Of a stretch of 5,296 nt of DNA, positions 1-5,196 are shown one piece after another. Below the pieces are notes generated by a model. It did not search any database, had not been told where the DNA came from, and saw only the letters and a list, made by a program, of their open reading frames with translations. The stretch is from Methanosarcinales archaeon (lineage in GTDB: Archaea > Halobacteriota > Methanosarcinia > Methanosarcinales > Methanogasteraceae). The position numbers and the translations under genes are program-made. Location of the stretch: NCBI GenBank assembly GCA_012961645.1, contig DTYY01000172.1, forward strand, positions 1-5,296, in the 5' to 3' direction. Within the stretch, counting starts at the first letter, position 1. Each line of letters opens with the position of its first letter.

Positions 1-992
1 ACGGTGAGTGTGATATAAACCGCTGCCTTCTGAAGACCCATCACCCTGCCTATCACGATCATGTTCGGAAGTGAGAGCGCAGGTCCTGCCAGAAGCATTG
101 CGAGCACTGGTCCACTGCCCATCCCGAGTGTCATCAGTGCATCGATGATCGGGACCTCGGTTAGTGTTGCAAAGTACATGAACGCTGCTGCAATCGAGGC
201 GATCAGATTGCTCGTAACCGAGTTTCCGCCAACAAACCTCACAACAAGATCGGGTGGGACGATCTCCAGGATTATGCCTGCAAAGAATACCCCGACCAGC
301 AGAAGCGGGAATATCTTCTTTGCAAGATCCCATGTCTCATACATCCAGTCATGGATCTGCTCATCATCAAACCACTCTTTTGAAACGTAGATCGTCAGAA
401 GCACCAGAGGTCCGATGATAAGTCCCTTCCACATCCACGTCTTGATGACGCCGCCGAGCACAAGGATTGCGATGAGAAGAATGAACAACCCTGTCTGATG
501 TGCCTGGTCGATCTTGCTTTCTGCTCCGGCTGATACCGCTCTCGACTTTGCCATATCCTCTCTTCGGAAGACTGCTGCCATTACGAGACCTATGACGATT
601 GACATGCCAACAGCCGCAAGAGCGCGGGCAGCACCGAGGTCAAAGCCAAGAATCTTTGCGGTGTAGACGATAGCAAGCAGGTTGATTGCGGGCGCTGAAA
701 AGAGAAATGTCGAAGCAGGACCGATTCCTGCGCCCCGTCTGTAGATTCCTGCAAAGAGCGGCAAGACCGTGCATGAACAGACCGCAAGAAGCACGCCGCT
801 CACCGATGCCACGCTGTAGGATATGTGTCCGGGGGCATCGGCGCCGAAGTAACGCAGCACAGACTCTTTTGAGAATAGCGAGGCGATTGCGCCTGCAAGG
901 AAGAATGCTGGCACGAGACACATCAGTACGTGCAGTGCCAGATATTCCTTCAGTGTTTCGATGCCAGCCAGAAGCAACGTTTCAATTGGCAT
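1..992 (-). CDS. DUF318/ArsP-type multi-pass permease, 3' end beyond the left edge
   Basis: A frame with no stop runs from an ATG at 992-990 to the left edge (330 full codons), so the C-terminus is missing. The protein is strongly hydrophobic, with about eight or nine likely membrane segments (roughly residues 20-41, 58-82, 95-115, 122-142, 168-185, 188-205, 226-243, 261-278, 295-315). Residues 71-80 carry VCSCTVLPLF, followed by GIYRRGAGIG and SAPAIN. A second-half block has TLTEVPI and AGPALSLPN. These are hallmarks, from memory, of the DUF318/ArsP_1 permease family (PF03773), whose characterised members export trivalent or organic arsenicals or are linked to metal efflux. Cys72 and Cys74 are candidate ligands. 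The substrate here is not known. The start shares one base with the upstream Usp stop (TAATG), so the two genes are co-transcribed and probably translationally coupled. Family membership is firm; the transported substrate is open. Confidence 0.85.
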   Translation of the reverse strand, partial: MPIETLLLAGIETLKEYLALHVLMCLVPAFFLAGAIASLFSKESVLRYFGADAPGHISYSVASVSGVLLAVCSCTVLPLFAGIYRRGAGIGPASTFLFSAPAINLLAIVYTAKILGFDLGAARALAAVGMSIVIGLVMAAVFRREDMAKSRAVSAGAESKIDQAHQTGLFILLIAILVLGGVIKTWMWKGLIIGPLVLLTIYVSKEWFDDEQIHDWMYETWDLAKKIFPLLLVGVFFAGIILEIVPPDLVVRFVGGNSVTSNLIASIAAAFMYFATLTEVPIIDALMTLGMGSGPVLAMLLAGPALSLPNMIVIGRVMGLQKAAVYITLT

Positions 993-1426
993 TATCCACC
1001 TGCGATTTCTCTTTTTTGCGGCATTGGCACAAGCAATACCGGGCACGACGATGTTCTGATGACTTTATCAGCAACGCTTCCAAGCAGAGCACGCGTCAGC
1101 CCGCCTGTGCCATGAGTACCCATCACGATCATCCCAATCTTATTTGATTTGGCGAGATTAATGATCTCAGGACATGGCTTTCCATCGACAACGGTCAGAT
1201 GTGCTACGATTCCATGCCTCTCGATCTTTTTGCTTGCTTTTCGCACAAATTCCTCACCGATCTTCCTGAGAATGGAAAGAGAACTGTGATCAAGTTTTTT
1301 ATCATCTTCTACGACATGCAACACGAATATTTCGCTCCCGGTTGCTTCAGCCAGATATATCGCTTGATCAAGGGCACATTCAGCTACATCGGATCCATCT
1401 ATCGGGTAAAGAATTCTTTTGAGCAT
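992..1426 (-). CDS. UspA-family universal stress protein, ATP-binding type
   Basis: This 144-residue protein has the usual single-domain Usp length. It opens with MLKRILYPIDGSD, a first beta strand and the conserved Asp10. Near the end it carries the nucleotide-binding signature: Gly103-x2-Gly106-x9-Gly116-Ser117, followed by the closing strand CPVLLVP. That pattern is typical of ATP-binding Usp proteins with an alpha/beta Rossmann-like fold that dimerise in the cytoplasm. The ATG at 1426 is chosen because family proteins start at this point and a GAGGAG ribosome site lies eight bases upstream; an in-frame ATG at 1513 would add 29 residues with no family resemblance. The gene lies between a small upstream frame and a permease whose start overlaps its stop by one base. 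A cytoplasmic sensor or regulator paired with a transporter is a plausible reading, inferred from linkage only. Confidence 0.92.
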   Translation of the reverse strand: MLKRILYPIDGSDVAECALDQAIYLAEATGSEIFVLHVVEDDKKLDHSSLSILRKIGEEFVRKASKKIERHGIVAHLTVVDGKPCPEIINLAKSNKIGMIVMGTHGTGGLTRALLGSVADKVIRTSSCPVLLVPMPQKREIAGG

Positions 1427-1434
1427 CTTGATTT

Positions 1435-1440
1435 CTCCTC
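1435..1440 (-). promoter_or_regulatory. Ribosome binding site of the universal stress gene
   Basis: Read on the minus strand this is GAGGAG, eight bases before the ATG at 1426. It decides the start in favour of 1426 over the upstream in-frame ATG at 1513. Its first base is the last base of the stop codon of the 30-codon frame upstream, so ribosomes ending that frame would stop on this site. Confidence 0.75.
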
Positions 1441-1532
1441 TACAAAAATGTATCATCTCCAATCGTGCAGTACTTCCCGTGCATTCTGCACAGGTCCTGA
1501 TAATGATTGGCATGATGGTTGAGTGATTTCAT
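1440..1532 (-). CDS. Possible 30-residue His/Cys-rich upstream peptide
   Basis: An ATG at 1532-1530 opens 30 codons ending in TAG at 1442-1440. An AAGGA purine site lies nine bases upstream (1542-1546). The peptide starts MKSLNHHANHYQ and carries His6, His7, His10, His18, Cys15 and Cys22, a high share of metal-binding residues for its length. It has no membrane segment. The stop codon overlaps the GAGGAG site of the following stress-protein gene, 13 bases before that ATG, an arrangement typical of translational coupling or of leader-peptide control. Because the last gene of the unit is a permease of a family linked to metalloids, a metal- or thiol-responsive leader is conceivable, but that is inference. 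A frame this short could occur by chance, and no homologue is recognised. Confidence 0.35.
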   Translation of the reverse strand: MKSLNHHANHYQDLCRMHGKYCTIGDDTFL

Positions 1533-1578
1533 TGTGGTACTTCCTTTGAATGGTAAATGTTATCTGTGATCTTTACTG

Positions 1579-1590
1579 GTATTTTAATTA
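1579..1590 (-). promoter_or_regulatory. Candidate TATA box for the stress-protein/permease unit
   Basis: The minus strand reads TAATTAAAATAC here, an AT-only core like an archaeal TATA box. Transcription would start about 25 bases on, near 1556-1560, leaving roughly 25 bases before the small frame at 1532. A second AT-rich element, GTTTAAGTAT, lies further upstream (1605-1614) and is an alternative. The call rests on composition and spacing only. Confidence 0.35.
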
Positions 1591-1645
1591 TGTTTGAAAT
1601 GCTGATACTTAAACATTGGGGTTTCAAATGATTTTGGAATATTTG

Positions 1646-1662
1646 AGTGGGCTAAAGCCACT
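1646..1662 (-). repeat. IS200/IS605-like terminal palindrome (possible decayed TnpB element end)
   Basis: On the minus strand this reads AGTGGCTTTAGCCCACT, a stem of AGTGG paired with CCACT plus a C-G pair, one bulged base and a CTTTAG-type loop. It is preceded by TAAAAGC and followed by CAAAT. Subterminal imperfect hairpins with a bulge and a CTTTAG-like loop mark the right ends of many archaeal IS200/IS605 elements carrying tnpB. If so, the element lay to the right on the minus strand. No intact transposase remains: minus-strand frames over 1677-1990 are short and the zinc-ribbon and catalytic motifs of TnpB are not seen. Identification depends on remembered family ends, so it is tentative. 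Confidence 0.3.
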
Positions 1663-1834
1663 GCTTTTAGACTTTTTCACTCAAGAGGCAGGGTGCATGA
1701 GTGACCAGCGCCCACGTGCCGGTGAACGACCTTTCGGCGATCACATCTCTTATCCAAATGCGCAAAACACCATTCTCCGATGATCGCTCCCCAAAGCCAT
1801 ACTGCTTTCAAGCTGTTAAGGGTACATCCGCGGG

Positions 1835-1888
1835 GCATAGGTGCCTTATGCGATGTGTCGTGATCGAGGTTTTTTGTTGGCATAAGGC
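1835..1888. repeat. Three related arms forming two competing hairpins
   Basis: Arm 1 is GCATAGG (1835-1841), arm 2 TGCCTTATGC (1842-1851) and arm 3 GCATAAGGCA (1880-1889). Arms 2 and 3 are perfect 10-base complements with a 28-base loop. Arms 1 and 2 can also pair over seven positions, one of them G-U, around a three-base loop. Only one of the two hairpins can form at a time. The arrangement recalls an attenuator or a structured RNA scaffold, but no adjoining gene is controlled in an obvious way. Confidence 0.5.
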
Positions 1889-1977
1889 AACCCACAGATG
1901 ATAATTTGCCCATCACCAGTTTTACATATTTATTTCTTGATCGAATAACAGCGAATAGAGACACTTGCATCTAATGC

Positions 1978-2027
1978 GATGAGGCTTCGGCAATGCCGCA
2001 TCAGACACAATTTTGCATTATCATGCA
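1978..2027. repeat. Two small adjacent hairpins
   Basis: The first pairs GATGAGGC (1978-1985) with GCCGCATC (1995-2002), seven of eight positions matched, across a nine-base loop. The second pairs TGCAT (2014-2018) with ATGCA (2023-2027) across a four-base loop. Both lie in gene-free DNA upstream of the ribosomal-protein promoter. They may belong to the same structured region as the repeats at 1835-1889; function unknown. Confidence 0.4.
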
Positions 2028-2135
2028 TAAAGCAGTAAATTACCGTATCGCTGCAGTGATCGTCTTCATCGCATTGTTGCCGCGTTTTTCCGGTTCTGGC
2101 GGTTCAGATGGTTTTGAGGTCTTACGCGACATAGG

Positions 2136-2143
2136 TTTAATAG
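2136..2143 (+). promoter_or_regulatory. Candidate TATA box for the rpl3 unit
   Basis: TTTAATAG lies 37 bases before the rpl3 start, preceded by the purine pair GG. Transcription starting about 25-30 bases on would begin close to 2164-2168 and leave a very short leader that holds the ribosome site. Assigned by spacing and composition only. Confidence 0.4.
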
Positions 2144-2166
2144 AGCATACAGCGATGTTTTTGAAA

Positions 2167-2172
2167 AGAGGT
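2167..2172 (+). promoter_or_regulatory. Ribosome binding site of rpl3
   Basis: AGAGGT stands eight bases before the rpl3 ATG. It matches the archaeal anti-Shine-Dalgarno and fixes the start at 2181. Confidence 0.6.
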
Positions 2173-2180
2173 TCTAAGAA

Positions 2181-3137
2181 ATGCCAACGATACACAGACC
2201 ACGAAGAGGGTCACTTGCATTCAGTCCGAGAAAAAAAGCAAAGAAACCGGTTGCACGGATCAGGTCATGGTCCGAAAATGGAACCGAACCTAAAATACAG
2301 AGTTTTGCCGGATACAAAGCCGGAATGACCCATGTTACGATGGTCGATGACCGCCCGGGCAGCCTGACATCGGGTATGGAGATATCGATGCCAGTAACGA
2401 TTATCGAGACTCCGGCGATGCGCGCTGTTGCAATACACGCTTATTCCCGTGATGAGCATTATGGTCTTAAAATGATCTCTGAGGTGCGAGAAGGGGGTGA
2501 TTACAGCCATATTGAGAGTGTTATTGAGGACGGCGTGGTGGACGAGATCCGGATGATCGTCGAGACCATGCCTGATGCTGTCACAGGAATCCCGAAGAAG
2601 ACGCCTGACCGCATGGAGACCATGATCGCTGGCGGGGATGCCTCCGCACGGTTTGAATACGCAAAATCTCTACTTGGTATGGAGTACGATGTCGCAGACC
2701 TGTTCAATGAGGGTGATTTTGTCGATGTCGTGGCGATCACCACCGGAAAGGGGACGCAGGGTCCGGTGAAACGCTGGGGCGTGCAGCTCCAGAAGGGCAA
2801 GCACAGCCGCACCGGAAAGAAGCGCCACATAGGAAATCTTGGTCCGTGGAAGCCGTCTTATGTCCGCAGGACTGTGCCGCAGATGGGGCAGACCGGCTAT
2901 CATCAACGCACCGAATACAACAAACGCATCTTAAAGATCGGTGCTGATGGGGCAGAAGTGACACCCGCTGGTGGGTTTATAAAATATGGCATCGTCAGAA
3001 ACGGGTATGTGATGTTGCAGGGGAGTGTTCCAGGACCATCGAAACGATTGATCCGGATGAGGCACTGCATACGTGAAAAACCGTCGCTGGAGGCTCCGGC
3101 GATCACTCACATCAGCAGACAGTCCAAGCAGGGATGA
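2181..3137 (+). CDS. rpl3: Large-subunit ribosomal protein uL3 (L3), archaeal type
   Basis: The 318-residue product is close to the usual archaeal uL3 length of roughly 330. The N-terminus [20 protein letters not shown] and the following [11 protein letters not shown] (42-52) are typical of the archaeal/eukaryotic form, which binds 23S rRNA early in subunit assembly and reaches toward the peptidyl-transferase centre. The core has [12 protein letters not shown] (189-200), [15 protein letters not shown] (220-234) and [11 protein letters not shown] (239-249), the basic extension that follows the rRNA. His241 lies at the position corresponding to the methylated His of yeast Rpl3. The start at 2181 fits both the family N-terminus and the AGAGGT site upstream. 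The stop TGA overlaps an ATG at 3134, and rpl4 follows in the same direction, so the two are co-transcribed. Nothing in the coding frame looks damaged. Confidence 0.97.
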   Translation: MPTIHRPRRGSLAFSPRKKAKKPVARIRSWSENGTEPKIQSFAGYKAGMTHVTMVDDRPGSLTSGMEISMPVTIIETPAMRAVAIHAYSRDEHYGLKMISEVREGGDYSHIESVIEDGVVDEIRMIVETMPDAVTGIPKKTPDRMETMIAGGDASARFEYAKSLLGMEYDVADLFNEGDFVDVVAITTGKGTQGPVKRWGVQLQKGKHSRTGKKRHIGNLGPWKPSYVRRTVPQMGQTGYHQRTEYNKRILKIGADGAEVTPAGGFIKYGIVRNGYVMLQGSVPGPSKRLIRMRHCIREKPSLEAPAITHISRQSKQG

Positions 3138-3142
3138 TTAAA

Positions 3143-3895
3143 ATGAAGAGCACTGTTTTAAGTTTATCAGGAGATCCTTTACGTGAGATTGAACTTCCAG
3201 GCGTGTTTTCTGAGGTGTATCGTCCGGATATCATCAAAAGAGCGGTCGTTGCTGCGCAGGCGAACCGGAGGCAGCCCTACGGCGTGACAGAGTATGCCGG
3301 CATGAGAACATCTGCGCGGTCGCTTGGTTCTGGCAGAGGTGTAGCGCAGATACCCAGACTCGTAAATGCCAACCGTGCCGCACGGGTTCCGCAGGCAAAG
3401 GGCGGCAGAAAGGCGCATCCACCAAAAGCCGAGAAGGACTGGAGTGAGAAGATCAATCGGAAGGAGCGGAGGTTTGCGATCAGATCGGCGATCGCTGCCA
3501 CAGCCGATCCTGAGATCGTCGCTGCCAGAGGGCACCGGCTCGAAGCGGATGTCAAACTTCCGATCATCCTTGAGGATGCGTTCGAGAGCCTGACAAAGAC
3601 GGCAGAGGTCTGTGATGTGCTGGAGTCGATCAACGTGTGGGGTGATGTGGTTCGTGCCAAGAGCGGAAAGAAGATCAGGGCAGGCAGAGGAAAACTCAGG
3701 GGCAGGAAATACAAGAAGCCAAAGAGCGTCCTGATCGTAACATCCGATTATCGCGGCATCGAGAAAGCCGCACGCAACATTGCCGGCGTGGATATCACGA
3801 CTTGTGACCGGTTGAACGCTGAAATGCTCGCCCCTGGCACGCACGCGGGCAGACTCACGATCTGGACCGAGAGCGCAATCTCGAAGCTGGAATGA
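3143..3895 (+). CDS. rpl4: Large-subunit ribosomal protein uL4 (L4), archaeal type
   Basis: Starting at 3143 the product has 250 residues, the usual archaeal uL4 length. It has the globular N-terminal part [19 protein letters not shown], then the long basic loop that lines the exit tunnel (QPYG...AGMRTSARS, about 44-60, and [15 protein letters not shown], about 81-95), then [18 protein letters not shown] and the conserved tail [14 protein letters not shown]. An alternative ATG at 3134 overlaps the rpl3 stop and adds three residues. I prefer 3143 because family proteins begin with MK-T/S-V and AGGG (3130-3133) is nine bases upstream of it. Unusually, no uL23 or uL2 gene follows; the next gene is thi4, either overlapping the stop by an ATGA or 35 bases later. 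Confidence 0.96.
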   Translation: MKSTVLSLSGDPLREIELPGVFSEVYRPDIIKRAVVAAQANRRQPYGVTEYAGMRTSARSLGSGRGVAQIPRLVNANRAARVPQAKGGRKAHPPKAEKDWSEKINRKERRFAIRSAIAATADPEIVAARGHRLEADVKLPIILEDAFESLTKTAEVCDVLESINVWGDVVRAKSGKKIRAGRGKLRGRKYKKPKSVLIVTSDYRGIEKAARNIAGVDITTCDRLNAEMLAPGTHAGRLTIWTESAISKLE

Positions 3896-3930
3896 GTGTG
3901 GAGAATGTTGCCCGGAGACGAACAACAATC

Positions 3931-4713
3931 ATGGCGATCGATGAAACGAGCATTACCAGAGCAATCGTCACTGAATTTACGAAACCCTTCCTCGACTGCA
4001 CAGAGGTGGATGCGGCACTCGTCGGTGCAGGACCTGCGAATCTTGTTGCTGCATACACCCTTGCAGAGAATGGTGTAGATACGGTCGTCTTCGAGCGGAA
4101 TCTCTCGATCGGCGGCGGCATGTGGGGCGGCGGCATGATGTTTCCGAGAATCGTGGTTCAGGCAGAAGCACGCCGGTTCCTCGACGAATTTGGCATCAGA
4201 TACACCGAATGCGAGCCCGGCCTCTATGTGGCTGATTCGATCGAATCGGTCTGCCGGATTGCCGCATCTGCGATCGGAGCAGGAGCAAAGCTTTTCAATC
4301 TGATCAGCGCTGAGGACGTGATGATCAGGGAAGGGAACCGGGTATCAGGGCTCGTTCTCAACTGGATGGCGGTGGGCCGAGCGCACCTGCATGTAGATCC
4401 GCTGACGATCAGATCGAAGGTGGTGATCGATGGCACCGGGCATGATGCAGAGATATGCAGGATCGTGCAGGAGAAGGTACCGGGCGCACAGGGCAGTCTG
4501 CAGGTCCTGGGCGAGCAGCCGATGTGGGCAGACCTGGGCGAGCGTATGCTTCTTGATTTCACAAAGGAGGTATATCCCGGGCTGGTTGTTTCGGGCATGG
4601 CAGCAAACGCCGTCTTCGGAGGTCCGCGAATGGGTCCGATCTTTGGCGGGATGATGCTGTCAGGCGAGAGGGCGGCAGAGGTTGCGATCGGGATCATCGA
4701 TTCACAGGCGTGA
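3931..4713 (+). CDS. thi4: Thi4-type thiazole synthase, probably sulfide-dependent
   Basis: The 260-residue product belongs to the Thi4 family, which makes the thiazole precursor of thiamine from NAD and glycine. Residues 32-37 are GAGPAN, the dinucleotide-binding turn after a beta strand, followed by an acidic-ended second strand (VVFE) and SIGGGMWGGGMMFP (about 59-72). Later blocks are LHVDPL, VIDGTGHDAE, EVYPGL and AANAVFGGPRMGPIFGGM. In yeast Thi4 the sulfur-donating Cys precedes the D-P pair of this region; here it is His154 (in HVDP), as in Methanocaldococcus jannaschii, whose enzyme uses free sulfide and turns over. The same family has been annotated as ribulose- or ribose-1,5-bisphosphate enzymes in archaea, which I consider less likely. 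An ATG at 3892 overlapping the rpl4 stop would add 13 residues. I chose 3931 because MAIDETSITRAI aligns with known N-termini, though its GGAG site lies a long 13 bases upstream. Confidence 0.93.
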   Translation: MAIDETSITRAIVTEFTKPFLDCTEVDAALVGAGPANLVAAYTLAENGVDTVVFERNLSIGGGMWGGGMMFPRIVVQAEARRFLDEFGIRYTECEPGLYVADSIESVCRIAASAIGAGAKLFNLISAEDVMIREGNRVSGLVLNWMAVGRAHLHVDPLTIRSKVVIDGTGHDAEICRIVQEKVPGAQGSLQVLGEQPMWADLGERMLLDFTKEVYPGLVVSGMAANAVFGGPRMGPIFGGMMLSGERAAEVAIGIIDSQA

Positions 4714-4737
4714 GCAAGGCCTTTTCGAATCAAAAAA

Positions 4738-4783
4738 GAGCCCTGCAAAGAGACCGTGGTTCTGGATAACCTCCTTTGGGCTC
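4738..4783 (+). other. Stem-loop in the thi4 3' flank
   Basis: Starting 24 bases after the thi4 stop, GAGCCC (4738-4743) pairs perfectly with GGGCTC (4778-4783). Inside it AAAG (4747-4750) pairs with CTTT (4774-4777) after a TGC bulge, and GGTT (4758-4761) pairs with AACC (4768-4771) around a six-base loop. That gives 14 pairs in three nested blocks. No T-run follows, so it is not a plain intrinsic terminator. It could be a 3'-end processing or stability structure, or part of a regulatory leader for the next gene. No known riboswitch consensus was recognised. Confidence 0.5.
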
Positions 4784-4867
4784 ATGCATAACCAACAGAA
4801 TGGCAATATGTATTTTCTCAACCGACTGGAAAGTGATCAACAAGCACCCCCTTATTCCATCCATAAC

Positions 4868-4873
4868 TTTATG
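4868..4873 (+). promoter_or_regulatory. Candidate TATA box for a leaderless DUF1464 transcript
   Basis: TTTATG is centred about 29 bases before the ATG at 4900, and the 20 bases before that ATG are pyrimidine-rich with no ribosome site. That spacing puts transcription start at or within a few bases of the start codon, as in leaderless archaeal mRNAs. The box matches the consensus only weakly. Confidence 0.35.
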
Positions 4874-4899
4874 CAGATAAACCGCACCATCTCTTCTTC

Positions 4900-5196
4900 A
4901 TGCCCCGCGTTGTCGGAATCGATCCTGGCACCATGAGTTTCGATTTCTTCGGACTGGATGGCGACGATATCATCCTTGATGCATCGATACCAACGAAACA
5001 GATCGCATCAGACCCTGAATCGGTCATCGGTCTGCTGAAGCAGGCAGACCCTGCCCTCATACTCGGTCCATCAGGGTACGGAATCAGGATCAGGGGAATC
5101 GCCGAGATAACGCCAGAAGATATTTTTCTGATGACACTTGTCAGGGACGGCGACAAAAAATCGCGCCAAAGGTTGAAAAGATGTAATGAAGGTTAG
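4900..5196 (+). pseudogene. DUF1464 (butyrate-kinase-like ASKHA) gene, truncated after about 85 codons
   Basis: The frame encodes 98 residues; DUF1464 proteins are usually over 300. Residues 1-85 look intact: VVGIDPGTMSFDF (4-16) is the phosphate-binding strand-turn of the acetate/butyrate-kinase-like ASKHA fold, with Asp8 in the usual place, then ILGPSGYG (54-61) and EDIFLMTLVRDGD (73-85), all as in archaeal homologues. From residue 86 (5155), after a run of A, the text becomes KKSRQRLKRCNEG and a stop, with no resemblance to the family. Neither other plus-strand frame restores it. The rest of the gene, including the second phosphate and adenosine motifs, is absent, so activity is unlikely. 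The cause may be an insertion, a deletion joining foreign DNA, or an assembly join. DUF1464 function in archaea is not established. The start has no ribosome site and may be leaderless. Confidence 0.75.

Larger units (their letters stand above)
1533..2180. other. Gene-poor interval between divergent units
   Basis: About 650 bases separate the leftward stress-protein/permease unit from the rightward ribosomal-protein genes. Open frames here are short, lack family resemblance and overlap one another, so none is called. The interval holds the two outward promoters, an IS200/IS605-like terminal palindrome near 1646-1662, a pair of competing inverted repeats at 1835-1888 and two small hairpins at 1978-2027. 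Many archaea have a gene for a predicted SPOUT-type RNA methyltransferase directly before rpl3; none is visible here. No tRNA-like or rRNA-like segment was seen. Confidence 0.6.

Noticed and set aside
686..1147. 153-codon plus-strand frame
   Set aside because: It lies antisense to the permease and the end of the stress gene, is rich in Arg/Cys/Ser as antisense frames are, and shows no domain.
1427..1513. N-terminal extension of the stress protein to the ATG at 1513
   Set aside because: The extra 29 residues do not match Usp proteins, and the strong GAGGAG site serves the ATG at 1426.
1677..1970. 97-codon minus-strand frame in the gene-poor interval
   Set aside because: No recognised domain and no ribosome site. 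It may include a remnant of a transposase tail, but TnpB motifs are absent, so it is not called as a gene.
1993..2328. 111-codon plus-strand frame before rpl3
   Set aside because: It overlaps the rpl3 start by nearly 150 bases in another frame, has no ribosome site and no family resemblance; its hydrophobic N-terminus alone is not enough.
3179..3928. 249-codon minus-strand frame
   Set aside because: It is fully antisense to rpl4, whose protein is unmistakable; length comes from the GC-biased codon pattern.
4224..4748. 174-codon minus-strand frame
   Set aside because: It is antisense to thi4, and its text is Ser/Pro/Arg-rich without motifs.
4714..4899. Thiamine (TPP) riboswitch near thi4
   Set aside because: The CTGAGA core of the TPP aptamer was not seen on either side of thi4; the stem-loop there does not match that fold.
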